In this document: positions 1 through 5,014 of the stretch, piece by piece
Numbering within the stretch: the first letter of the stretch is position 1
Layout of the letters: the number at the start of each line of letters is the position of its first letter
NCBI GenBank assembly: GCA_964530165.1
Contig: CAZGYE010000360.1
Span: 1-5,014, forward strand
Reading direction: 5' to 3'
Length of the DNA stretch: 5,014 nucleotides
Origin: CAZGYE01 sp964530165
Lineage (GTDB): Bacteria > Planctomycetota > Planctomycetia > Planctomycetales > Planctomycetaceae
Position numbers and translations under genes: made by a program
The notes under the pieces: generated by a model
The model's database searches: none
What the model saw: the letters and a program-made list of their open reading frames with translations, nothing else
What the model was told of the DNA's origin: nothing

Positions 1-48
1 TGTCTTCCTGGATTCCTAATTTCCTCATCGCTACATTCGGCTAAACAG

Positions 49-1467
49 TTACCAAAATTCCAACACACGCTGGGCTGCCCGCTCGCCGGAGTGGATGCAA
101 TCGGGAACACCGACGCCGTGATAGGCGTTGCCGGCCAACTCGAAGTTCGGCAGATCGTGAACCCTGGCTTCGATACATGCGATCCGCTGCTTGTGGCCGA
201 CGTGATACTGGGGCATCGTGTTTGGCCAACGGGCGATGTTCGAGTGGATCGGCTCGCCGCGGATGTCCAGCAAACCGGCCAATTCCCCAAGCACTTGGGA
301 CCGCAGTTGACTGTCCTCCAACTCTGCCATCTCCGGCCGGCAGGAACCGCCCACGAATACGCGCAACAGGACTTTCCCTTCCGGCGCCCGATGTGCGTAT
401 TTTTGGCTGCTGAAACTGCATGCCAAGATCGGGTTCTTCTCGATTGCCGGCACGACAGCGCCCATTCCGTCAAGCGAATGCCCGATCTGGTTGCGGTCAT
501 AGGCGACGGAAAGAATGGCTGTTCCCGAATGAGGAATGCCAGACAATTTGGCCGCCAATTCGCCGTCCACCGGTTCCAACAATCGGGCCGCAACGTGGGC
601 GGGAGTGGCTAGGATCAGCGCATCGAATTTTTCCCTGGCCCCGCCGCCCAGCGAGAGCGTCCAGCCTCCATCCCGCTGCTTTTCGATCTGCTCGACCGGC
701 GTAGCGAGTCGGACGGTTCCATCCGGCAGTCTGGCGGCGATTGTCTCGACCATGCTCGACAGCCCACGACGAAGCGTGACAAACATGCTATAGCGAACCC
801 CACTTTCGGACTCGGCTTTTCGCTTCGTCGCCATTTGATGCCGCATGGCGCGGATCAAACTGCCGTGCTCGCGTTCCATTTCGCGGAAGCGCGGCAGGGT
901 CGCCTCGATGCTGAGCTTTTCAAGATCTGCTGCGTACACGGCGCTGACCAGCGGTTCCACCAGCCGGTCAAACACTTCTCGCCCCAGCCGCCGGCGCACG
1001 AACGACGCCATGCTCTCATCGTCTTCGTCCCGTCGCGGTGGGATGAAGTATTCCAGCGCCGCCCGCATTTTGCCCCAAGGACTAAGGATCGGCGTCATCG
1101 CCAACGGCCACAGTCGCGTGGGGGCCATCATCAGGAACCCGTCGGGCAACCTACACAACCGGCCGGATCGAACGACGTACGTATGACGATGCGCCGGGTT
1201 GGTTTGAATCAATTCGTCGGTCAACCCCAGCCGCTTGCAAAGCTCGACGCCCCAAGGGACCGTCGTGATGAAATTGTCGGCGCTCTGCTCGATCTGGAAG
1301 CCGTCCCGATGAACGGTCGACAAGACGCCTCCAAGCCGCGACTGGCTCTCCAACAGAACGAGCCGGCAAGAGGGGGCCAGTTCAACCAGCCGATGCGCGG
1401 CCGCCAGACCGGAGATCCCGCCGCCGATCACAGCGACTCGCCGCCGGACAGTTTGCTTGTCGTTCAC
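49..1467 (-). CDS. hemY: HemY-type protoporphyrinogen (or coproporphyrinogen) oxidase
   Basis: FAD-dependent oxidase that aromatises protoporphyrinogen IX (or coproporphyrinogen III in the Gram-positive-type route) late in haem synthesis; the sequence alone does not settle which substrate. Numbered from the GTG at 1467 (472 residues, close to the roughly 470 usual for HemY), it shows the N-terminal dinucleotide-binding motif IGGGISG at 14-20, the FAD-ribose acidic residue in LLESQSRLGG at 38-47, SADNF at about 62-66, and the C-terminal FAD signature LAGNAYHGVGVPDCIHSG near the end. No break is visible. The frame is open further upstream to an ATG at 1566, but those 33 extra residues are not family-like and that ATG lies inside the best promoter match, so I prefer the GTG. 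An unusual alternative is an ATT at 1494 following a GGAGAGG stretch. It is divergent from the hydrolase gene on the right. Family assignment is very secure; start choice is moderate. Confidence 0.93.
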   Translation of the reverse strand: MNDKQTVRRRVAVIGGGISGLAAAHRLVELAPSCRLVLLESQSRLGGVLSTVHRDGFQIEQSADNFITTVPWGVELCKRLGLTDELIQTNPAHRHTYVVRSGRLCRLPDGFLMMAPTRLWPLAMTPILSPWGKMRAALEYFIPPRRDEDDESMASFVRRRLGREVFDRLVEPLVSAVYAADLEKLSIEATLPRFREMEREHGSLIRAMRHQMATKRKAESESGVRYSMFVTLRRGLSSMVETIAARLPDGTVRLATPVEQIEKQRDGGWTLSLGGGAREKFDALILATPAHVAARLLEPVDGELAAKLSGIPHSGTAILSVAYDRNQIGHSLDGMGAVVPAIEKNPILACSFSSQKYAHRAPEGKVLLRVFVGGSCRPEMAELEDSQLRSQVLGELAGLLDIRGEPIHSNIARWPNTMPQYHVGHKQRIACIEARVHDLPNFELAGNAYHGVGVPDCIHSGERAAQRVLEFW

Positions 1468-1557
1468 GCTCGCGACCTGCTTGGCAAGATGAATTGATTT
1501 CCCTCTCCAACACGTGCTCTTGCTCCAACGGCTGGGGATGTCACCCGCGCGGCAATT

Positions 1558-1586
1558 ATTGTACATTATCTTTCAGGATCTTTCAG
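1558..1586 (-). promoter_or_regulatory. Candidate sigma70-like promoter of the haem oxidase gene
   Basis: Read on the minus strand, TACAAT (1563 to 1558, five of six matches to TATAAT) is preceded after exactly 17 nt by CTGAAA (1586 to 1581, four of six matches to TTGACA). Transcription would begin near 1551. That is downstream of the ATG at 1566 but upstream of the GTG at 1467, which supports the shorter protein. The -35 element is part of one of the TCTTTCAG repeats. This is a pattern match only. Confidence 0.4.
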
Positions 1587-1610
1587 ACACCGCGAACGAT
1601 CCCTGAAAGA
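1568..1610. promoter_or_regulatory. Candidate operator: TCTTTCAG repeats between divergent genes
   Basis: ATCTTTCAG occurs at 1568-1576 and again at 1578-1586, spaced 10 bp, so both lie on the same face of the helix. The inverted form CTGAAAGA lies at 1603-1610. The outer arms extend to CTTTCAGGATC (1570-1580) against GATCCCTGAAAG (1598-1609), which match except for one inserted base. The repeats lie between two divergent genes, and one copy overlaps the candidate -35 of the oxidase promoter. A shared repressor or activator site is a reasonable inference; no regulator is visible in the window. Confidence 0.35.
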
Positions 1611-1645
1611 GAAACCGCACGAAATCAAGCAAGAGGCTGTCCGAC

Positions 1646-3031
1646 ATGAATGTGTTCAAAGATTGGCGCGAGCAGATGCCAGTGATGGCCGTGTTGTGGC
1701 TGGTTCCATGGATGGTGTTCTGCATCTGGACCGGGCGACTCTTCGCGGCCGATGCACCGACCGGTTGGCGAACCGGCTCGCCGCGCGAGGAAATCTGTCC
1801 GAACTTTTCCTACGACCCCGCAGGCGGCCGCGGTGGTAAAGGGGCTTTCATTATCGAAGCCGATCACCGAGACGGGCTGGACGGCTACTGGGCCAAGACG
1901 TTTACAATTGAGGGCGGCAAGTATTATCACTTTCGAGCCTATCGCAAAGTGTCATCCGTCGCGGCATGCCGACGCAGCGCCGTGGTCAGGTTGACCTGGC
2001 AAGACGACCAGGGCCGGCTGGTTCCTACAGACCGGCCCGTGGTGGATTTCTACCGGCGTCCCGGCTCGACCAGCTACGCGCGTCCCGAGTATCCGACCGA
2101 CCGGCCGACCGACGCCGCAGGCTGGACCGAGGTTTCGGACACGTACCGCGCACCCCCGAAAGCCACACGCGCCTTCGTCGAACTGCACTTGCGTTGGGCC
2201 GCGGGCGGACGGATCGCGTGGAGCGACGTATCCCTGAAGGAAACCGCCAAGCCGCACGGACGCAAAGTGCGGCTGGCCACGGTCCACTTTCGGCCCAGGG
2301 GCGGAAAGACACCGGCCGACAACTGTCGCCTGTTCGCGCCGCTGATCGAAAAGGCGGCCCGCCAAAAAGCCGACCTGGTCGTGCTGCCGGAAACCCTCAC
2401 CTTCTATGGCCTCGGAAAAAAATATGCCGACGTGGCTGAACCGGTTCCCGGACCATCCAGTGAATACTTCGGCAAGCTCGCAAAAAAATATGACCTGTAC
2501 ATCGTTGCCGGCTTGATCGAACGCGCGGCTCCTCTGCTCTACAACGTAGCGGTTCTGATCGGGCCGGATGGCAGCGTCGTCGGAAAATACCGCAAGGTAT
2601 GCCTGCCGCGCAGCGAGGTCGCCGGAGGCATTGCCCCAGGCAACGACTACCCGGTGTTCGACACCCGTTTCGGCAAAGTCGGCATGATGATCTGCTACGA
2701 CGGCTTCTTTCCCGAAGTGGCCCGTGAGCTGGCCAACGGCGGCGCAGAAGTCATCGCCTGGCCCGTCTGGGGCTGCAATCCGCTGCTGGCCCGCGCCCGG
2801 GCCTGCGAAAACCATGTGTACCTGGTCAGCAGCACTTACACCGACGCTGCTACGAACTGGATTGTCTCAGCCATATTCGATCACAAAGGCGACGCGATCG
2901 TGTCGGCCAAAGAGTGGGGCGACGTCGTCGTGACGGAAGTCGACCTGGACGAGCGCACTCAGTGGTCCGGCATCGGTGATTTCAAAGCCGAGCTGCTTCG
3001 CCACCGACCACTGCCCGCCCTGCGAAAGTGA
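1646..3031 (+). CDS. Exported carbon-nitrogen hydrolase (nitrilase superfamily) with N-terminal beta-sandwich-like domain
   Basis: A 461-residue protein. The start ATG is preceded by AGAGG at 1632-1636, nine bases upstream, a good ribosome-binding site. Residues 1-37 look like a signal peptide: charged start, hydrophobic stretch at about 11-29, and an alanine-rich end (FAADA at 33-37), so the enzyme probably acts outside the cytoplasm. Residues about 40-200 form an aromatic-rich region resembling carbohydrate-binding jelly-roll modules (e.g. DGYWAKTFTIEGGKYYHFRAY and AWSDVSLKE); this fold is inferred. Residues about 206-455 are the nitrilase/amidase domain with the triad Glu249 (LPET), Lys317 (KYRKVCLP) and Cys350 (MMICYDGFFPE). 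Such enzymes hydrolyse amide, carbamoyl or nitrile C-N bonds; the substrate cannot be deduced. The order signal-sandwich-nitrilase is, as I recall, common in planctomycetes. The last 50 bases overlap the convergent integrase reading frame. The gene appears intact. Confidence 0.9.
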   Translation: MNVFKDWREQMPVMAVLWLVPWMVFCIWTGRLFAADAPTGWRTGSPREEICPNFSYDPAGGRGGKGAFIIEADHRDGLDGYWAKTFTIEGGKYYHFRAYRKVSSVAACRRSAVVRLTWQDDQGRLVPTDRPVVDFYRRPGSTSYARPEYPTDRPTDAAGWTEVSDTYRAPPKATRAFVELHLRWAAGGRIAWSDVSLKETAKPHGRKVRLATVHFRPRGGKTPADNCRLFAPLIEKAARQKADLVVLPETLTFYGLGKKYADVAEPVPGPSSEYFGKLAKKYDLYIVAGLIERAAPLLYNVAVLIGPDGSVVGKYRKVCLPRSEVAGGIAPGNDYPVFDTRFGKVGMMICYDGFFPEVARELANGGAEVIAWPVWGCNPLLARARACENHVYLVSSTYTDAATNWIVSAIFDHKGDAIVSAKEWGDVVVTEVDLDERTQWSGIGDFKAELLRHRPLPALRK

Positions 3032-4112
3032 GTCCACGCATGAACCTCTGACAGACGTAAGCCGGAAGTGGCCATTTCTTGCTACTTGTAGCGTCAATTT
3101 TGTGTTTTCCTGAGGAGTAATCGACCACGCCCAAAGGACGTGGCTTTGGCCTGCTCCCCAAAGGGGGGGGTGAAGCACGTATCGGAAAGCCCCGTTGGGG
3201 CTTGGGTGTTGGTCGATCTGACTCGAAGAGCCACTGGTGCACGTGGTCCACGACAGCTTGTAACCGCGTGTCGTCGATCCGCTCGCGGTAGTGGCCTGCC
3301 ATGCTGTTGTCGGCGTGGCCCATGATCAGGTCGATGGCCCGGAAGTCGCGACTTTCGGCGGCGGCGGTGCGGAACGAATGCCGCAAAGCGTAGAAGCCCA
3401 AACCTGGCCTGTGCAGCCCCAGCTTGTCGAGTAGCTTGCGGGTTTCCTTTGTCACGGGCGAATCTGGTGTGTCCTTCGCCCATGGCCCGCCGTATTTCGT
3501 GACGAATACCAAGTCGGCGTGTCTCTTGTCCTTCGGAGTCGGCCTCTCCGCAATTGCCTCTCTGAGCGATTCCACGGTTTCAGCCCAGAACGGACAACGA
3601 CGCTCGATTCCGGTTTTCGACCGTACATAATTGATCCAACCGGCGTCGAGATCAACCGCCCGTAACGGCAACGTGCCGCAATCCGCATTTCCAAAACCAC
3701 AATTCACACCCAACAGGATCATCGCCCGCAGTGGTTGTGGCGCCGCACCGAGCATCTTCCGAATCTCGGCGGCCTCAAACATCCGATTGCCATTGGCGGC
3801 TTTTGCCTTTCGCAAGACCTTGCGGCTGGGCTTATTGAAACCCTGACCGTAGCGGATTGGCTTGTCGATCAATCCATTGTCGTACGCCAGCTTGAAGATG
3901 CTGCGGACCCGCTGCACTTCATTCCCCAACGCGACCGGCCCCCGCGTCTCCGCGATGTCGGCTCGCAATCGCTCAAAGTCATTGGCCGCCAGATCATCGA
4001 CCAGCCGTTCCTTTCCGAGAACCCGGACTAGACGGTCAGTCGTGCTGCGGTATTCGGCAAACGTCCGGGGCGCGATCTCGGCCGATTTGAGCAGATGCAG
4101 CTTGGCAGTCAA
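2982..4112 (-). CDS. Tyrosine recombinase/phage-type integrase, body of a damaged gene
   Basis: An open frame of 376 residues from a TTG at 4112, with no better start in this frame. The first residues (MTAKLHLL) are mid-protein sequence: the same frame is open back to 4256 and reads DGLQIRDLCNTFLTAK just upstream, so the true N-terminus is missing. Residues 1-90 match the SAM-like core-binding domain; about 110-296 are the catalytic domain with Lys166 (beta-hairpin lysine), His245 and Arg248 (RHSFR), His266 (MGH) and nucleophile Tyr275 (GHYRERI), nine residues after the His as expected. The first catalytic Arg is not present: the usual GLRxSEL position reads GFGNADC (139-145). After WLF (294-296), where the family normally ends or nearly so, an 80-residue low-complexity Pro/Arg-rich tail runs into the convergent hydrolase gene. 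The gene is probably inactive unless the frame break is suppressed. Family call very secure; functionality doubtful. Confidence 0.85.
   Translation of the reverse strand: MTAKLHLLKSAEIAPRTFAEYRSTTDRLVRVLGKERLVDDLAANDFERLRADIAETRGPVALGNEVQRVRSIFKLAYDNGLIDKPIRYGQGFNKPSRKVLRKAKAANGNRMFEAAEIRKMLGAAPQPLRAMILLGVNCGFGNADCGTLPLRAVDLDAGWINYVRSKTGIERRCPFWAETVESLREAIAERPTPKDKRHADLVFVTKYGGPWAKDTPDSPVTKETRKLLDKLGLHRPGLGFYALRHSFRTAAAESRDFRAIDLIMGHADNSMAGHYRERIDDTRLQAVVDHVHQWLFESDRPTPKPQRGFPIRASPPPLGSRPKPRPLGVVDYSSGKHKIDATSSKKWPLPAYVCQRFMRGLTFAGRAVVGGEAARL
3125..3203. repeat. Cluster of small hairpins and a G8 run in the integrase tail
   Basis: Three inverted repeats follow one another: CCACG (3125-3129)/CGTGG (3139-3143), CTTTGG (3144-3149)/CCAAAG (3158-3163), and AAGCCCC (3187-3193)/GGGGCTT (3197-3203). 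Within them CCCC-AAA runs into eight consecutive G (3163-3170). None is followed by a T-run on either strand, so a factor-independent terminator is not well supported, although the cluster sits just beyond the hydrolase stop codon. It is also where the integrase frame continues past its expected end. Confidence 0.4.
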
Positions 4113-4330
4113 GAATGTGTTGCACAGATCCCTGATCTGCAGTCCGTCGCTCTTGTGTTCTGCCTCCCCTGAAACTGGAACGACCGGCCGAAGTAGTGGA
4201 TTTTTCCGTTGATCCTCTTCTGCCAGCGACCATTGTTGGCTGGGCCAAGCGGAAAGTCAGGATACGGTTTCGGCGGCCGGTCGATGACTGCTTTACGCCG
4301 TCTTCCCCTTCGAGTAGACTTGCCATTCAT
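4109..4330 (-). pseudogene. Out-of-frame N-terminal piece of the same integrase
   Basis: A 73-codon frame from ATG 4330. Residues 18-48 (RPPKPYPDFPL, then GRWQKRINGKIHYFG) are what I recall as the conserved N-terminal arm-binding segment of planctomycete tyrosine recombinases. After Gly48-Arg49 (4189-4184) the reading turns to non-family sequence and stops at 4109. The proper continuation, DGLQIRDLCNTF, lies in another frame starting at 4148. Only 35 bases separate the two conserved blocks. From memory of the family about 20-25 residues belong there, so a deletion of roughly 40 bases that is not a multiple of three is the simplest explanation. A second ATG at 4326 opens a third, non-homologous frame. 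No clear Shine-Dalgarno precedes either ATG. Confidence 0.65.
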
Positions 4331-4493
4331 ACGGCACCACGGACTTTTGGGTACAGGTGGCGTCGCTCCCGCTAGCCAGAACCGGGCGGGGGCAACCTTC
4401 TACCCACAATGATGCCAGTAGTCCTAAACAGTAGTAAATCCCCTGAAAGCCAGAAAAACGAAAAAGATAGAAGTTATTACAAAGTAATTACTT
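4331..4493. other. Non-coding region between integrase start and tRNA fragment
   Basis: There is no credible gene here. The part next to the integrase (4331-4420) is GC-rich like its surroundings. From about 4427 to 4493 the plus strand becomes A-rich. It ends in an imperfect inverted repeat, AAGTTATTAC (4471-4480), AAA, GTAATTACTT (4484-4493), with one mismatch in ten pairs, immediately abutting the first base of the tRNA fragment. The position between an integrase and its likely target suggests integrase promoter and/or arm-binding DNA of an attachment site. This is inference. Confidence 0.4.
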
Positions 4494-4537
<44 letters not shown>

Positions 4538-4733
4538 GCGAACAAGGCACCTGAGATTCACAAAACTACTTGTTTTGTAGACTCAAACGCACTTCGGCGA
4601 CTCATCAAAATACCCCCAAAAACAGTCCAAAACCGGCCTTTCGGGTGTCAGTGACACCCGTTTTCGCTCATCGGTTCTTTCCGCATCAGACGTCCCGGAA
4701 GACCGAAAACATGGTCAATCGGTTCGTTCACGA
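4538..4733. other. Non-coding region right of the tRNA fragment
   Basis: No convincing gene is present. It contains a small hairpin ACAAAA (4560-4565)/TTTTGT (4573-4578), an A/C-rich stretch at about 4600-4633 (T/G-rich on the other strand), and the palindrome at 4642-4660. Its composition differs from the GC-rich coding DNA on both sides. It is the 3' flank of the ArdC-like gene and the DNA that replaced the second half of the tRNA. Confidence 0.4.
4642..4664 (+). terminator. Perfect palindrome followed by four T: terminator or protein-binding site
   Basis: CGGGTGTCA (4642-4650), one central base, TGACACCCG (4652-4660), then TTTT. As RNA it would fold as a seven-pair stem with a five-base loop. 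The T-tract is short and lies on the plus strand, but the only clear upstream plus-strand unit is the broken tRNA. On the minus strand it lies about 75 bases after the ArdC-like stop without an immediate T-run. A perfect 9-bp dyad could equally be an operator or a recombination-related site. Confidence 0.35.
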
Positions 4734-5014
4734 TCACGCCACAGCCGCCGGTTCTGTCAGACTCTCGGCTGTGTCGAGAATCAGGGCCACAGCATCGCAC
4801 GTCCGCTTGAGAACCCGCTGACAGGCCGTGAGCGGCTCGATGCCGGCGTCCTTGGCGTAAGCCGTCACATAGTCCCAACAGCCGCCCAGATCGGCGTCGT
4901 GGTCGTGGCCCAGGATCGCGAGCAGGACGGCCCCGCCCAGTTCGGCCACGGTCTCGGATCGCCAGTGCTGGCCACGCTCTGTCAGCCGGCCCAGCCGGTC
5001 GTCGGCCGCGTGGA
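4734..5014 (-). CDS. ArdC-like/polyvalent zincin metallopeptidase-domain protein, C-terminal end (partial)
   Basis: The frame is open from the right edge to a TGA at 4734-4736, giving the last 92 residues of a protein that starts outside the window. A GTG at 4949 is in frame, but the family-like sequence continues upstream of it (RLTERGQHWRSETVAELGG), so it is probably not the start. The pattern SETVAELGGAVLLAILG, followed by WDYVTAYAKDAG and ACQRVLKRTCDAVALIL, resembles the C-terminal part of ArdC-type antirestriction proteins. There EExVAELGAAF supplies the third zinc ligand (here Glu in VAE) and a helix pair follows with SW/AAS-type residues. The HExxH motif would lie outside the window. 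Such proteins usually travel on conjugative or integrative elements. The match is from pattern memory; a different metallopeptidase-like family remains possible. Confidence 0.6.
   Translation of the reverse strand, partial: HAADDRLGRLTERGQHWRSETVAELGGAVLLAILGHDHDADLGGCWDYVTAYAKDAGIEPLTACQRVLKRTCDAVALILDTAESLTEPAAVA

Noticed and set aside
1..48. Left edge downstream of the haem oxidase
   Set aside because: No hairpin, T-tract or gene start could be supported in these 48 bases.
835..1497. Long plus-strand open frame (220 codons) opposite the haem oxidase
   Set aside because: It is antisense to a clearly conserved enzyme, has no recognisable domain, and has the His/Gln/Pro/Arg-rich composition of a shadow frame in GC-rich DNA.
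1952..2815. Long minus-strand open frame (287 codons) inside the hydrolase gene
   Set aside because: It is a shadow frame opposite the nitrilase-family gene. The plus strand carries the signal peptide, triad and ribosome-binding site.
3187..3203. AAGCCCC-GTT-GGGGCTT as a terminator for the hydrolase gene
   Set aside because: There is no T-run after it on the plus strand, it lies more than 150 bases past the stop codon, and the loop is only three bases.
4698..4706. GAAGACCGA, reverse complement of TCGGTCTTC in the tRNA anticodon arm (4521-4529), as a second att core
   Set aside because: Only nine bases match and in inverted orientation; chance is sufficient, and direct core repeats would be expected.
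4570..4821. Plus-strand open frame of 83 codons
   Set aside because: It has no ribosome-binding site or recognisable domain, runs antisense into the ArdC-like coding end, and contains the 4642 palindrome.

Overview
The window looks like part of a planctomycete (Planctomycetota) chromosome. It is GC-rich, and it carries a secreted two-domain nitrilase-superfamily hydrolase and a tyrosine recombinase whose sequence (the block NCGFGNADCGTLPL and the N-terminal block RPPKPYPDFPL) I recall as typical of integrases from this phylum. The taxonomic call is inference from protein flavour; there is no rRNA or other marker.

Layout, left to right. (1) 49-1467, minus strand: HemY-type FAD-dependent protoporphyrinogen/coproporphyrinogen oxidase of haem biosynthesis, apparently complete. 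(2) 1468-1645: a short divergent control region with a plausible sigma70-like promoter for the oxidase and three copies of TCTTTCAG (two direct copies one helical turn apart, one inverted). (3) 1646-3031, plus strand: exported carbon-nitrogen hydrolase with a beta-sandwich-like N-terminal domain and an intact Glu-Lys-Cys triad. (4) 2982-4330, minus strand: a degraded tyrosine recombinase. Its N-terminal DNA-binding piece (4330 to about 4184) lies in a different frame from its body (about 4150 to 3225), and its C-terminus runs on for 80 residues into the 3' end of the hydrolase gene. (5) 4331-4733: non-coding DNA holding an A-rich palindromic stretch, the 5' part of a tRNA-Arg(TCG) gene that stops exactly at the end of the anticodon stem (4494-4537), and a strong palindrome. 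(6) 4734 to the right edge, minus strand: the C-terminus of a protein resembling the zincin-metallopeptidase half of ArdC-like antirestriction/polyvalent proteins, which are typical mobile-element cargo.

Interpretation. The left 3 kb is ordinary chromosome: haem synthesis plus a secreted hydrolase, divergently arranged. From about 3.03 kb rightward the window enters accessory DNA. A damaged integrase points away from a split tRNA-Arg anticodon stem-loop, and ArdC-like cargo lies beyond it. This fits an integration junction or the scar between two elements that used the same tRNA-Arg target. No wholly new system can be claimed. The most informative item is the integrase / half-tRNA / ArdC boundary.
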